A stretch of 64,000 nt of DNA from Micromonospora sp. NBC_00421 (GTDB taxonomy: Bacteria > Actinomycetota > Actinomycetes > Mycobacteriales > Micromonosporaceae): positions 4,530,001 through 4,594,000 of the forward strand of contig NZ_CP107929.1 of the NCBI RefSeq assembly GCF_036017915.1, written 5' to 3'. This document shows positions 55,216 through 64,000 of this stretch, piece after piece. The notes under the pieces were generated by a model. It made no database searches and was not told the DNA's origin. It saw nothing but the letters and a program-made list of their open reading frames with translations. Numbering within the stretch: the stretch's first letter is position 1; each line of letters starts with the position of its first letter. The position numbers and the translations under genes are program-made.

Positions 55216-55707
55216 TCAGCTCGCCCGGGGCCAGCGCGGCGCGGCGGCGGGGGGCGCCACCGGCCGGCCGGGAACGCCGGCGCGCACCGCGGGCCGCATC
55301 CCCGCAGCGGCGGGCCGGGCCCCGGGCGTGCCGGGCCTACCGACCTGCCCCCGGGTCGGGTAGCCGGCGGTCGGGGCGGGCCGCGCGGGCGTCGCACCGG
55401 CCCGGGGCGTGGTGTACGTGAACGGGAAGGGCACGTGCACGAACGGGTTTCCGTGCCGGATCAGCGCGTCGATCTGACGGTCGTTCAGCCCGTGGTTCTC
55501 CAGCACCCGCCGCCCCCAGCGGTGCAGCCGGCACGGGTACGACGCGCCGTCGTTGCGGCACAACGGCCCGGTGGGCCACTCCTCGGCGGCGTGCACCACC
55601 ACCGCTCGCACCGCGAGCCGGACGTCCTCGGGTGTCAACGAGGCGGGCACCGGCACCTCGCCCAGAACCTGATCGATGGGGTCCGTCGACTGCTCACCAA
55701 CTCGCAC
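55216..55707 (-). CDS. Hypothetical protein with Pro/Ala/Arg-rich tail
   Basis: 163 aa. Residues 1-95 look folded (ASLTPEDVRLAVRAVVVHAA, then PCRLHRWGRRVLENHGLND and QIDALIRHGNPF), with two cysteines in PLCRNDGASYPCRLH. Residues 96-163 are Pro/Ala/Gly/Arg low complexity. No domain recognised; this type of small actinobacterial protein has no known role. Confidence 0.6.
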   Translation of the reverse strand: MRVGEQSTDPIDQVLGEVPVPASLTPEDVRLAVRAVVVHAAEEWPTGPLCRNDGASYPCRLHRWGRRVLENHGLNDRQIDALIRHGNPFVHVPFPFTYTTPRAGATPARPAPTAGYPTRGQVGRPGTPGARPAAAGMRPAVRAGVPGRPVAPPAAAPRWPRAS

Positions 55708-55798
55708 GGCAGGCCTCCCGCAGCTCGGCAGCGATTGCAGCCGAATCGCCGCAACGCATCCTCGCGCAGTGGTACGGGCGGTGAGCGGCGACGGTTCA

Positions 55799-55936
55799 AT
55801 CCCCCCAGGCAGTGAGCAGATCGTCCGGGGTCAACACCCGCGCGCCGTCCACCACACCACCGGCTCGGGCGACCGCCACCAGCGGCACCTGTTCGTCCGC
55901 TCCGGGCAGCCGGGACCGGTACAGGACGAGCCGGCC
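55799..55936 (-). other. Sense-looking 46-codon stretch in frame after the response-regulator stop
   Basis: Directly after TGA 55937-55939 the same frame stays open for 46 codons and reads protein-like (GRLVLYRSRLPGADEQVPLV, later RVLTPDDLLTAWGD) to a second TGA at 55796. No ATG occurs; internal GTG or CTG codons could start a small protein. It may be a small gene, a remnant, or an old C-terminus of the regulator cut by a stop. Confidence 0.35.
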
Positions 55937-56626
55937 TCAGACCAGGCCCGCGTCGTGGACCAGCAGCGCCACCTGGACCCGGTTGTTAAGCGCCAGCTTG
56001 GTCAGCAGCCGCGACACGTACGCCTTCACCGTCGCCACGCTCATGAACAGCTCCGCCGAGATCTCCGCGTTGGTCCGGCCGTGGCCGAGCGCCACCGCGA
56101 CCTCCCGTTCCCGCGCGGTGAGCCCGGCCAGCAGCCGCAGCGCCCGGTCCCGGCGCGGGTCCGGCCCCGGCGTCGGCCCGGTCAGGTGGCTGATCAGCTG
56201 CCGGGTGACCGTCGGGGACAGGGTCGCCTCGCCGGCCGCCACCCGACGCACCGCCTGGACGATCTCCGCAGGCGGGGTGTCCTTGAGCAGGAACCCGCCC
56301 GCCCCGGCCCGCAATGCGCGCAGCACCTGCTCGTCGGCGTCGAAGGTGGTCAGCACCAGCACCTCCGGCGGGTGCGGCAGCGCCCGCAGCGCCTCGGTGG
56401 CGGCCAACCCGTCCACCCGGGGCATCCGGATGTCCATCAGCACCACGTCCGGCGCGCACCCGGCCACGGCGGCGGGCACCTCGTCACCGTCGGCCGCCTC
56501 CCCCACCACCCGGACGTCCGGCACGCCGCCGAGGATCATCGACAATCCGGCGCGCACCAGCGCGTCGTCGTCGACGATCAACACCCGCACCGGGGCTCCG
56601 GCGTCTCCGGCCGGCACGCCGGTCAC
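55937..56626 (-). CDS. NarL/LuxR-type response regulator
   Basis: 229 aa. Receiver domain with D19-D21 pocket, phospho-acceptor D65 in VVLMDIRMP, a conserved Thr in LVLTTFD and Lys in FLLKDTPP; C-terminal LuxR HTH LTAREREVAVALGHGRTNAEI, then VATVKAYVSRLLTKL. It follows its histidine kinase by 34 nt on the same strand. Divergent ABC genes at 58036 are the likely targets, a frequent layout in actinobacteria. Start GTG 56626 is moderately sure. Confidence 0.93.
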   Translation of the reverse strand: MTGVPAGDAGAPVRVLIVDDDALVRAGLSMILGGVPDVRVVGEAADGDEVPAAVAGCAPDVVLMDIRMPRVDGLAATEALRALPHPPEVLVLTTFDADEQVLRALRAGAGGFLLKDTPPAEIVQAVRRVAAGEATLSPTVTRQLISHLTGPTPGPDPRRDRALRLLAGLTAREREVAVALGHGRTNAEISAELFMSVATVKAYVSRLLTKLALNNRVQVALLVHDAGLV

Positions 56627-56660
56627 CTGGCACCGCGCCGGGAGCGGACGGCCCGGCGAC

Positions 56661-57902
56661 TCATGCCGGCCACGGCAGTCGGGCGGCGAGCCGGAAGTCG
56701 CCTGTCGCGTCGTCCCGGCCGTGCGTCAGCCGGCCACCGGCCAGGGTGACCCGCTCGGCGATGCCGACCAGCCCGGTCCCGGCACCCGGCAGGACCGGAC
56801 CGGGTGCGCCCACCGGCCACGGGTTGCGGAGCTGGACGAACAACTCCCGCCCCGGGCCACCGGCCAGCCGGACGTCGACCGCCGCGCCGGGGGCGTGCTT
56901 GCGCGCGTTGGTCAGCCCCTCCTGCACGATCCGGTACGCGCTGCGCCCCACCGCCGCCGGGACCTCCGCCGGGTCGGTGACCTCGTCGACCAGGGTGACC
57001 CGTACCCCGGCGGCCCGGGACTCGGCGATCAGCGCGGGCACGTCGGCGAGGGTGGGTTGGGGGCGTTCCGGGGCGGCGTCGCCGCCTGCGGCGTCGGCGC
57101 GGAGCACCCCGATCACCTCGCGCAGGTCCTGGAGGGCGGCGTGGGCGCTGCCCCGGATCACCCCGGCCGCCCGGGCCACCTCCTGCGGCGGCGCGTCCGG
57201 GCGGAACTCCAACGCCCCGGCGTGCAGGCTGAGCAGCGAGATCCGGTGCGCCAGCACGTCGTGCATCTCCCGGGCGATCCGGGTGCGTTCCAACTGGCGG
57301 GCCTGGTCGACGCGGAGCTGCTGCTCGGCCTCGGCCCGGTGAGCGCGGTCGCGCAGCGACAGCACCAGCTGCCGGCGGGCCCGGACGAACATCGCCCAGG
57401 CCACCACGATGCCGATGAACATCACCGTCCAGGCCACCGTTCCCCAGTAGGGCAACGTCGGATCGGGGCGGACCACGGTGTAGAGCGGAACCGTCAGCAG
57501 GTGGAAGCCGACGAGCGCCGCGCCGATCGGCAGCGGCCGGTGGACCAGCACGGTGAACACCACGACCAGCAGCGCCACCCCGGCGGTCACCGAGAACAGG
57601 GCCAGCGGCAGGCCGGCCACGGCCAACCCCACCGGCCAGCGCCGGCGCAGCCAGAGCGCCACACAGTAGGCCAGACCCGCCGCCAGGTCGGCCCCGACCA
57701 CCCAGGACGGGCCGGCGTTGTGGGCGAACTGCGGATCGGGGGACACCGCGTCGCCGAACGCCACGAGCGCCCAGCCGAGGGCGAGCAGGAAGGCCACCAC
57801 GTCGACCAGCCAGTCCCGGGGCGTACGCCGGGGGGCCCTCGTCTCGGGCGTCAGCGCCCCCGGCAACAACCAGGGATGATCAGGTACGACGGCAGCACTC
57901 AC
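56661..57902 (-). CDS. NarL-type sensor histidine kinase
   Basis: 413 aa. About five to six transmembrane helices (residues 30-175) lack a large extracytoplasmic domain. A HisKA_3 dimerisation helix carries the phospho-His in RIAREMHDVLAHRISLLSLH, and a HATPase_c domain follows with YRIVQEGLTNARKHAPG (N box) and GTGLVGIAERVTLAGGRL (G box). The lack of an outer sensor suggests membrane-stress or intramembrane sensing, possibly linked to the divergent ABC transporter. GTG 57902 has TAGCAT 6 nt upstream. Confidence 0.93.
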   Translation of the reverse strand: MSAAVVPDHPWLLPGALTPETRAPRRTPRDWLVDVVAFLLALGWALVAFGDAVSPDPQFAHNAGPSWVVGADLAAGLAYCVALWLRRRWPVGLAVAGLPLALFSVTAGVALLVVVFTVLVHRPLPIGAALVGFHLLTVPLYTVVRPDPTLPYWGTVAWTVMFIGIVVAWAMFVRARRQLVLSLRDRAHRAEAEQQLRVDQARQLERTRIAREMHDVLAHRISLLSLHAGALEFRPDAPPQEVARAAGVIRGSAHAALQDLREVIGVLRADAAGGDAAPERPQPTLADVPALIAESRAAGVRVTLVDEVTDPAEVPAAVGRSAYRIVQEGLTNARKHAPGAAVDVRLAGGPGRELFVQLRNPWPVGAPGPVLPGAGTGLVGIAERVTLAGGRLTHGRDDATGDFRLAARLPWPA

Positions 57903-58035
57903 CCACCCATGCTAGAAACCCGGCAGGCGTCACGGACACCAACCAAAGTCGAGGTCTGTGGGTAGACCGAGGTAGGGGTGGCCCTCGACCGCCGGCCGCA
58001 GCGCCCGGCCAGGTGGCTGCGACAGGCTCGACGGC

Positions 58036-58935
58036 ATGATCGCAGTTGACCACCTCACCAAGCGGTACGGCCCGCACGCCGCCGTCGACGACGTCTCCTT
58101 CCGCTGCGAACCCGGCACGGTGACCGGTTTCCTCGGCCCGAACGGTGCCGGCAAGTCCACCACCATGCGGATGCTCTGCGGGCTCACCCGCCCGAGCTCC
58201 GGCACCGCCACCGTCGCCGGTCAGCCCTACCGGGAGCTGCCCAACCCGGGCCGGGAGGTGGGTGTGCTGCTGGACGCCTCGGCCCAGCACGTCGGGCGCA
58301 GCGGGCGGGAGACGCTGACCCTGGCCGCCCGGACCATGGGCGTGGCCGCCGCACAGGTGCCCGCCGTCCTCGACCGGGTGGGCCTGAACCCGGTGGCGGC
58401 GAAGCGGCGGGTCGGGGCGTACTCGCTGGGGATGCGGCAGCGGCTCGGCCTGGCGCTGGCGCTGCTGGGTGAGCCCCGGGTGCTGGTCCTCGACGAGCCG
58501 GCCAACGGCCTGGACCCGGAGGGGATCTTCTGGATGCGCGGGTTGCTGCGCGACTTCGCCGACCGGGGCGGAACCGTGCTGCTCTCCTCCCACCTGTTGC
58601 GGGAGGTGGAGGCGGTCGCCGACCGGCTGGTGGTGATCGGCGGCGGCCGGGTGGTCGCCCAGGGCGGCAAGGACGAGTTGCTGGCCGGCACCGGCACCCT
58701 GGTCCGGGCCCGCGACCCGCACGCTTTGCGGCTCACCCTCGACCGGGCCGGGCTGGACGCCACCGGCAGCGCCGACGGCGGGTGCGTGGTCCGCGCCGAA
58801 CCCGACGCCGTCGGGCAGGCCGCCGCCGACGCCGGGCTGGTCCTGACCGAGCTGCGGCCGGCCGGCGGCGGTGGCCTGGAACAGCTCTTCCTCACCCTGA
58901 CCGCCGGCGCGAGCACCAAGGAGGCCGTGCAGTGA
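58036..58935 (+). CDS. ABC transporter ATP-binding protein
   Basis: 299 aa. Walker A LGPNGAGKSTT, signature YSLGMRQRLGLALALLG, Walker B VLVLDEPANGLDPEG and switch LLSSHLLREVEAVADR. The CcmA/BcrA-like DRA group is typical of antibiotic or lipid exporters encoded next to NarL-type systems. The stop overlaps the permease GTG as GTGA. CAGGCT 7 nt before the ATG is a weak leaderless -10. Confidence 0.93.
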   Translation: MIAVDHLTKRYGPHAAVDDVSFRCEPGTVTGFLGPNGAGKSTTMRMLCGLTRPSSGTATVAGQPYRELPNPGREVGVLLDASAQHVGRSGRETLTLAARTMGVAAAQVPAVLDRVGLNPVAAKRRVGAYSLGMRQRLGLALALLGEPRVLVLDEPANGLDPEGIFWMRGLLRDFADRGGTVLLSSHLLREVEAVADRLVVIGGGRVVAQGGKDELLAGTGTLVRARDPHALRLTLDRAGLDATGSADGGCVVRAEPDAVGQAAADAGLVLTELRPAGGGGLEQLFLTLTAGASTKEAVQ

Positions 58936-59714
58936 CCACCGTGACGACCACTCCCCCCGCCACCGCCCGGGAAGCGATCCCCGGACCGTCCCTGACCCGG
59001 CTGGTCGGGGTGGAGCTGCGCAAGCTCGGCGACACCCGGGCCGGCCGCTGGCTGCTGGCCTCGATCGGGCTGATCGCCGCCGCGATCGTCGCGCTGCAAC
59101 TGCGTTTCGTCGACGACGCCGCACAGACCTTCACCAATTTCTTCACCGCGTCACTGGCGCCGGTGGCGCTGCTGCTGCCGGTGCTGGGCATCCTGTCGAT
59201 CACGGCCGAGTGGTCCCAGCGCACCGCGCTGACCACGTTCGCCCTGGTGCCGCGCCGGGAACGGGTGGTGCTCGCCAAGCTCGTCGCCGTGCTGCTCGCC
59301 GCGCTGGCGTCGGTGCTGGTGAGTCTGGCCGTCGCCGCCGCCGGCACCCTGCTGGCCGGGGTCACCGGCGGGGCGGGGAGCTGGGACTTCGACTGGACGG
59401 TGGCCGGGCACGCCGCCGTGTTCCAGGCCATCAACGTGCTGATCGGCGCGGGTTTCGGGTTGCTGCTGCTCAACACCCCGCTGGCGATCGTCACCTCGCT
59501 GCTGCTGCCGACGGTGTGGGGCATCCTCTCCGCGATGATCTCGGCGCTGCACGGCCCGGCCCGCTGGCTGGACACCTCGGTCACCATGGAACCGCTGCTC
59601 GGCCCGGACGTGAGCGCCGGGCAGTGGGGCCGGCTCGGGGTCTCCCTGCTGGTCTGGGTGGCCGCCCCGCTCGCCGCCGGGCTGGTGCACACGCTGCGGC
59701 GGGAGGTGCACTGA
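58932..59714 (+). CDS. ABC transporter permease
   Basis: 260 aa from GTG 58932. Six hydrophobic helices; the first follows RLVGVELRKLGDTRAGRWLL, the amphipathic elbow helix of ABC-2 permeases. It pairs with the ATPase to form an ABC-2-type exporter, probably of a drug, peptide or lipid (substrate unknown). Confidence 0.9.
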   Translation: MTTVTTTPPATAREAIPGPSLTRLVGVELRKLGDTRAGRWLLASIGLIAAAIVALQLRFVDDAAQTFTNFFTASLAPVALLLPVLGILSITAEWSQRTALTTFALVPRRERVVLAKLVAVLLAALASVLVSLAVAAAGTLLAGVTGGAGSWDFDWTVAGHAAVFQAINVLIGAGFGLLLLNTPLAIVTSLLLPTVWGILSAMISALHGPARWLDTSVTMEPLLGPDVSAGQWGRLGVSLLVWVAAPLAAGLVHTLRREVH

Positions 59715-59716
59715 CG

Positions 59717-60436
59717 ATGCGGGCGCGGGAGCCGGGGGCCGCCACCAGGGTCGGTGGTGACGTCGGGGAACTGGTGGTGCTGTGGGTCGGCTTCCCGCTG
59801 CTGGGCGCCGCCGTGGGCGGGCTGCTGCCGCTGGTCGCCGACTGGGTGGCCGGGCTGCCCTGGGCCCCGGTGCAGGGCTGGTTCGAGCTGGTCGCCGGGC
59901 TGCCGTACCGGCGGGCGCTGGTCGGGGGCGTGCTGCTCGGCGTGCTGGCCGGGCTGCTCGTCGCCCACGTCGGCACCCGGGAACGGTTGATCGTCACGGT
60001 GGACCGGGGCGGGGCCCGGCTGCGCCGCGACGGCGTCGACCGCGACCTGCCCCGCGGGTCCGTCACCGCCGTCTTCACCGACGGCAGGGAACTGGTGCTG
60101 CTCGGTCCGGCCGGTGCGGAACTGGCCCGGGAACGGTCCGACCTGAGCCGGCGGCGGCTGCGGGACGCCTTCCGCGAGCACGGCTGGTCGTGGCAGGACG
60201 CCGACCCGCACCGGGAGGCGTACCGACGGTGGGTGGCGGGGCTGCCCGACCTGCCGCCGGGGGCGGACCCGCTGCTGTGCGCCAGGCAACGGGCCGTCGA
60301 CGCCGACCGGCAGCGCGACGCCCGGGAGCTGCGCGGTGAGCTGGCCCGGCTCGGGGTGGTCGTCCGGGACGAGGACAAACGGCAGTACTGGCGGACCGTT
60401 CCGCTTCCCCGGGAGGAAAAGCCGGACGGGCGGTAG
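59717..60436 (+). CDS. YqeB-like membrane protein
   Basis: 239 aa from ATG 59717, 2 nt after the permease stop, so probably the third gene of the ABC operon. Two transmembrane hairpins (about 18-45 and 66-85) precede a PH-like domain starting RLIVTVDRGGARLRRDG and an Arg/Asp/Glu-rich C-terminal region. This matches the Bacillus YqeB family, which has no known function. Confidence 0.75.
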   Translation: MRAREPGAATRVGGDVGELVVLWVGFPLLGAAVGGLLPLVADWVAGLPWAPVQGWFELVAGLPYRRALVGGVLLGVLAGLLVAHVGTRERLIVTVDRGGARLRRDGVDRDLPRGSVTAVFTDGRELVLLGPAGAELARERSDLSRRRLRDAFREHGWSWQDADPHREAYRRWVAGLPDLPPGADPLLCARQRAVDADRQRDARELRGELARLGVVVRDEDKRQYWRTVPLPREEKPDGR

Positions 60437-60478
60437 CGTTGCGGTGGAGGAGATCCCTCGGAACCGGGAGCGTGCCCC

Positions 60479-61042
60479 ATGACCGAGCAGCAGCCGTACC
60501 GGGTGCTGGACCAGCACCCCGGCTTCGAGCTGCGCCGGTACCCGGCCCACCTGGTCGCCGAGCTGCGGATCGACGGTGGTTTCGCCGCCGCCGGCAACGC
60601 CGCGTTCCGGCCCCTGGCGGCGTACCTGTCCGGGGCCAACCGGTCCCGACGGCGGGTCGGGACGACCGGGCCGGTGGTGTCGGAGGCGGCCGGGTCCGAG
60701 CGGATCGCGATGACCGCGCCCGTGGTCCAGGAGGAGGGCGACCGGCCCCGGACCTGGCGGGTGTGGTTCGTGCTGCCGGCGCGGCTCACCCCGGCCACCG
60801 TGCCCGAGCCGACGGACCCCCGGATCACCGTCCGGGAGATCCCGGAGCAGCTCGCGGCGGCGGTCCGGTTCGCCGGGCGGTGGACCGACCAGGCGTTCGA
60901 GCAGCGGGCCACCGCGCTGGGCCGGGCGGTCACCGACGCCGGCCTCACCCCGTCGGGGGCGATCCGGTACGCCCGTTTCGACCCGCCGTGGAAGCCGTGG
61001 TTCCTGCGCCACAACGAGGTGGTGCTGCCGGTCGTCGAGTGA
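60479..61042 (+). CDS. SOUL-family heme-binding protein
   Basis: 187 aa. It opens VLDQHPGFELRRYPAHLVAE and contains RIAMTAPVVQEE and the C-terminal IRYARFDPPWKPWFLRHNEV, all SOUL/HBP hallmarks (the P-P-x-x-P-F/W-x-R-R-N-E-V end motif with one change). Proteins of this family bind heme or tetrapyrroles; the bacterial role is unclear. Single gene. Confidence 0.92.
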   Translation: MTEQQPYRVLDQHPGFELRRYPAHLVAELRIDGGFAAAGNAAFRPLAAYLSGANRSRRRVGTTGPVVSEAAGSERIAMTAPVVQEEGDRPRTWRVWFVLPARLTPATVPEPTDPRITVREIPEQLAAAVRFAGRWTDQAFEQRATALGRAVTDAGLTPSGAIRYARFDPPWKPWFLRHNEVVLPVVE

Positions 61043-61147
61043 GCGCCGCCGCGTGCCTCCGACCGCTGTCGCGTCGTTGGCGATTGTGTATCCGCCCCGC
61101 AGGGAGTATCAACCAAGGTGGATATCTGCCGGCGGAAGGGGACGACG

Positions 61148-62581
61148 ATGGCCTCCACAGTCGACCGCGGTGGGATCTTCCGCCGCAAGCCGGTCGAGGA
61201 GATCGCCGACGAGACCGGGTCGGGGCTGTCCCGCTCGCTGGGGTTGTGGCAGCTCACCGCGATCGGCGTCGGCGGCATCATCGGCGCCGGCATCTTCGCC
61301 CTGGCCGGGGCGGTCGCCAACGAGACCGCCGGGCCGGCCGTCCTGGTGTCGTTCCTGATCGCCGGCCTGGCCAGCGCGGCGGCGGCCCTGTCGTACGCCG
61401 AGTTCGCCGGCATGATCCCCAAGGCCGGCTCGGCCTACACCTACGGTTACGCGGTGCTCGGCGAGGCGGTGGGCTGGTTCATCGGCTGGGACCTGCTGCT
61501 GGAGTACACCGCGATCGTGGCGGTGGTGGCGATCGGCATCTCCGGCTACTTCGGTTTCCTCGTCGGTCAGCTCGGCGTCGACCTGCCGGCCTGGATGCTG
61601 GGCGCCCCGGGCACCGGCGACGGGCACGTGGTGGACCTGTTCGCGGTGCTGCTCTGCCTGCTGATCGCCTTCCTGCTGACGTTGGGCATCAGGACCGCCG
61701 CCCGGTTCGAGACGATCGTGGTCGGGCTGAAGGTGGCCGTGGTGCTGCTGGTGATCGTTGTCGGCTTCTTCCACGTCCGCACCGCGAACTACTCGCCGTT
61801 CTTCCCCTTCGGGCTCAGTGGGGCGTTCACCGGCGCGGCCACAGTCTTCTTCGCCGTCTTCGGCTACGACGCGATGAGCACCGCCGCCGAGGAGTCCACC
61901 GACGCCCGCCGGCACATGCCGAAGGCGATCATCTGGTCGCTTGTCATCTCGATGGTGCTGTACGTGCTGGCCACCCTGGTGCTGACCGGCATGCAGAACT
62001 ACCGGGAGATCGACCCGGAGAGCGGCTTCTCCTCCGCGTTCGCCTCGGTCGGGCTCTCCGGCCTGGCCAGCGTCATCGCCGTCGGGGCGATCATCGGCAT
62101 CCTGACCGTGATGTTCACCTTCATGCTCGGGGTGACCCGGGTGTGGTTCTCGATGAGCCGTGACGGCCTGCTGCCGGCCTGGTTCGCCAAGGTGCACCCG
62201 GTGCGCCGGGTACCGACCCGGGTCACCTGGATCGTCGGGGTGGCCTCGGCGGTGATCGCCGGCTTCCTGCCGATCCGGCAGGCCGCCGAGCTGACCAACA
62301 TCGGCATCCTGCTGGCCTTCGTGGTGGTCTGCGTCGCGGTGATCGTGCTGCGCTACCGCAGCCCGGACGCCCCGCGGACGTTCCGGCTGCCGGGGATGCC
62401 GGTGGTGCCGGCGCTCGGCGTGGTCTTCTCGGTCTGGCTGATCAGCTTCCTCGACCACGTCACCTGGCTACGGTTCGCCGTCTGGTTCCTGATCGGCGGG
62501 CTGGTCTACGCGTTCTACGGTTACCGCCGCTCCGCGCTGGCCGGTCGGGACGACCCGTCGGCCGGTGAATCCGGGCGGTGA
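61148..62581 (+). CDS. APC-family amino-acid permease
   Basis: 477 aa from ATG 61148 (GGAAGGGG upstream; GTG 61118 would add ten residues). Twelve transmembrane helices, with GVGGIIGAGIFALAG in helix 1 and FFAVFGYDAMSTAAEESTDARRHMPKAI in helices 6-7, typical of the cationic amino-acid transporter group of the APC superfamily. The substrate is likely a basic amino acid (inference). The last 61 bp overlap the opposing membrane-protein gene. Confidence 0.9.
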   Translation: MASTVDRGGIFRRKPVEEIADETGSGLSRSLGLWQLTAIGVGGIIGAGIFALAGAVANETAGPAVLVSFLIAGLASAAAALSYAEFAGMIPKAGSAYTYGYAVLGEAVGWFIGWDLLLEYTAIVAVVAIGISGYFGFLVGQLGVDLPAWMLGAPGTGDGHVVDLFAVLLCLLIAFLLTLGIRTAARFETIVVGLKVAVVLLVIVVGFFHVRTANYSPFFPFGLSGAFTGAATVFFAVFGYDAMSTAAEESTDARRHMPKAIIWSLVISMVLYVLATLVLTGMQNYREIDPESGFSSAFASVGLSGLASVIAVGAIIGILTVMFTFMLGVTRVWFSMSRDGLLPAWFAKVHPVRRVPTRVTWIVGVASAVIAGFLPIRQAAELTNIGILLAFVVVCVAVIVLRYRSPDAPRTFRLPGMPVVPALGVVFSVWLISFLDHVTWLRFAVWFLIGGLVYAFYGYRRSALAGRDDPSAGESGR

Positions 62582-63666
62582 CCGGGCGACCTGAGTAGTC
62601 CCGGCTCCGGGCCCACGGCCGGACGGGTCAGCAGCAGCGCGGTGCCGAGCCCGGCGAGCAGCCCGGCCAGTGAGGGGAGCGCGTCCGAGCCCGGCCCGGC
62701 GATCGGACTGTTGCCGGCCAGCGCGGTCAACGGCGCACCGGGCCGCAGGGCCGCGCTGACCAACTGTGCGACCGACAGCAGCGCCAGCGGGACGACCAAC
62801 GTGACCGGGACGAGCAACGCGTGCCACCGCCACGCCGGTCGGCCACCAGGCCAGGGCCGGGTCAGCAACGTCACCCCCACCAGCAGCACCGCGCCGAGCA
62901 CCGCCGCCGGCAGCCGCCGGTCGGCCGACCCGGTCAGCCGGACCAGCAGCAGGCCGACCCCACCGACGACGGCCGTCCCGACCGCCACCGCGATCCGGGC
63001 CCGTTCCCGGTCGGGTGCGGCGGCCAGCGCGCCGGCCACGGTCGTCGCCAGCAGGAGCAGGCCGGTCACCAGGGCGGCCGGACCGAGTTCGGGGTCCTGG
63101 TCCGTCGGCGACCGGGTCAGCACGGCGACCAGCGCCGACACCGCCGCCACACAGGCCACCCCGGTCAGCACGGCCCGGTCCCGACCGACCACGCCAGCCG
63201 CCCGGTACGGGTCTGCCAGAGCTGCGACACGACCCGGCCCGACCACTGCGGCCACGGCGTCCCGGCGTACGGCGGAAGCGGCGGTGATCCCGACGGCCAG
63301 CCAGCCGAGGGCGACGAGCAGCACGGTCGCGCCGGTGCCGGTGGGGTCGGCCCGGTCGACGGCGACGTCGGCGGCCAGCGCACCCCCGGCGAGCAGCACG
63401 GCGGACAGGGCCCAGGGTCGCCGGCCGCCCCCGGCCAGCACCAGCCCGGACGCCATCGCCGTCAGCGCCAGGAAGCGCAGGTCACGGGCCCAGTAGGTGT
63501 TGTCGCCGGGCAGCCGCTCCGACCACGGGCCGACCGGCTCGGTGAGCGGTTGCCACACGGTCATGCCGACCGCCCAGAGCACCACGGCCAGCGCGGCGAG
63601 CCCGCTGCCGACGACGGCGAAGCTGACTCCCGGTCGCGCAGCGTGACCGGCTCGGGTGGGCATCAT
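62521..63666 (-). CDS. Multi-helix membrane protein of unknown function
   Basis: 381 aa with about ten hydrophobic helices and no recognisable motif; a Pro/Ser/Arg-rich C-terminal tail overlaps the end of the APC permease gene. Two adjacent ATGs (63666, 63663) are possible starts. It diverges from the ParA-like gene. The sequence is strongly Ala/Val/Leu-biased, so similarity searches may give little. Confidence 0.7.
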   Translation of the reverse strand: MMPTRAGHAARPGVSFAVVGSGLAALAVVLWAVGMTVWQPLTEPVGPWSERLPGDNTYWARDLRFLALTAMASGLVLAGGGRRPWALSAVLLAGGALAADVAVDRADPTGTGATVLLVALGWLAVGITAASAVRRDAVAAVVGPGRVAALADPYRAAGVVGRDRAVLTGVACVAAVSALVAVLTRSPTDQDPELGPAALVTGLLLLATTVAGALAAAPDRERARIAVAVGTAVVGGVGLLLVRLTGSADRRLPAAVLGAVLLVGVTLLTRPWPGGRPAWRWHALLVPVTLVVPLALLSVAQLVSAALRPGAPLTALAGNSPIAGPGSDALPSLAGLLAGLGTALLLTRPAVGPEPGLLRSPGHRPDSPADGSSRPASAERR

Positions 63667-63722
63667 GGATGGTCAGACTCCAGCCGGACCGCTACGGTTC
63701 CCCCTCTGGGGAGGTGCCGTCG

Positions 63723-64000
63723 GTGTACGTCGTATCCGTGATCAACTACAAGGGCGGGGTGGGTAAGACCACAGTGACCGCCAACCTCGGGGCCGAACTG
63801 GCCAACCGGGGGATGAAGGTGCTGCTGATCGACCTCGATCCGCAGACCAGCCTGACGTTCAGCTTCTACGACCCGGACGACTGGCGGGAACGGCTGCGCG
63901 ACGGTCGTACCGTGAAACGCTGGTACGACGGCCTGCGCGGAGACACCCCGGCGGTGACCCTGGGTGACCTGGTGGTCTCCCCCGGCCCGGCCAACGCGCA
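63723..64000 (+). CDS. ParA/Soj-type ATPase (5' part only)
   Basis: 92 codons to the window edge, starting at GTG 63723 with GGGGAGG 8 nt upstream; GTG 63714 is another in-frame option. The deviant Walker [18 protein letters not shown] with the signature lysine and Walker A' [13 protein letters not shown] are clear. Unlike chromosomal ParA next to parB-gidB, no parS or ParB is visible, so it may be an orphan ParA-like protein used for positioning another cargo. The 3' part is outside the window. Confidence 0.85.
   Translation, partial: MYVVSVINYKGGVGKTTVTANLGAELANRGMKVLLIDLDPQTSLTFSFYDPDDWRERLRDGRTVKRWYDGLRGDTPAVTLGDLVVSPGPANA

Noticed and set aside
63723..64000. Plasmid partition locus
   Set aside because: Only one ParA-like start is visible, flanked by chromosomal genes; no ParB, parS or replication gene is seen within the window.

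Overview
This is a high-GC actinobacterial chromosomal segment, most likely from Micromonospora or a close relative in the Micromonosporaceae. The reasons are the strong GC bias at third codon positions, the many GTG starts, F420-linked and CebR/CBM2-type genes, and a gene block that follows the Mycobacterium tuberculosis Rv1330-Rv1341 order. I see no IS element, prophage or CRISPR array. Nearly all of the window is ordinary chromosomal housekeeping and accessory metabolism.

Layout. 1-5.3 kb holds a copper-type block (YcnI-like protein and CopC-CopD fusion on minus; MauE-like protein, DsbA-like protein and a membrane protein on plus). 5.2-8.0 kb is a CbiMNQO cobalt/nickel ECF transporter operon with a promoter-operator I could read. 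8.1-14.0 kb holds a peroxiredoxin, a broken HNH/HTH gene next to tRNA-Leu(UAG), a GNAT, an expansin-like protein, a methyltransferase and an LCP protein. 14.0-22.0 kb is a complete histidine-utilisation cluster: RpiR regulator, hutU, an M20 amidohydrolase that probably replaces hutG, hutF, hutI and hutH. 22.4-32.9 kb is a conserved block: rdgB-rph, an Rv1339-like metallo-hydrolase, the mec-cysO-cysM sulfur-carrier cysteine pathway, DUF2017, clpS, then a large LuxR regulator, pncB and pncA. 33-37.5 kb holds an MFS exporter, ctaD and an FAD monooxygenase, divergent from an IclR regulator. 38.5-45 kb holds a CebR-box-preceded GH12 cellulase, an aldo/keto reductase, threonine synthase, a cupin protein, an orphan response regulator and a second expansin with a CBM2. 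45-56 kb is a set of single genes (Beta-family protein, cysteine-less HesB-like protein, aquaporin, DacB, F420-type oxidoreductases, pentapeptide protein, serine hydrolase, a caspase-like protein, M15 peptidase). 56-64 kb holds a NarL-type two-component system divergent from an ABC transporter plus a YqeB-like protein, then a SOUL protein, an APC permease, a membrane protein and the 5' end of a ParA-type ATPase.

Regulation is unusually readable. At least fifteen genes have a TANNNT hexamer 5-7 nt before an ATG/GTG, implying leaderless transcripts. Perfect palindromes sit in or beside the promoters of cbiM, hutR and the iclR/FAD pair, and a CebR-like box precedes the cellulase. Convergent gene pairs are usually separated by long perfect hairpins.

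The most unusual signals are: a CysO sulfur carrier whose essential C-terminal Gly-Gly is buried by a 38-residue alanine-rich extension next to a JAMM protease gene; two copies of an intercistronic element that starts at one gene's stop codon and ends with the next gene's RBS and start; two large inverted-repeat elements between convergent genes; an 18-bp tandem repeat that duplicates the last codons and stop of pncB; and a solitary caspase-like protein.
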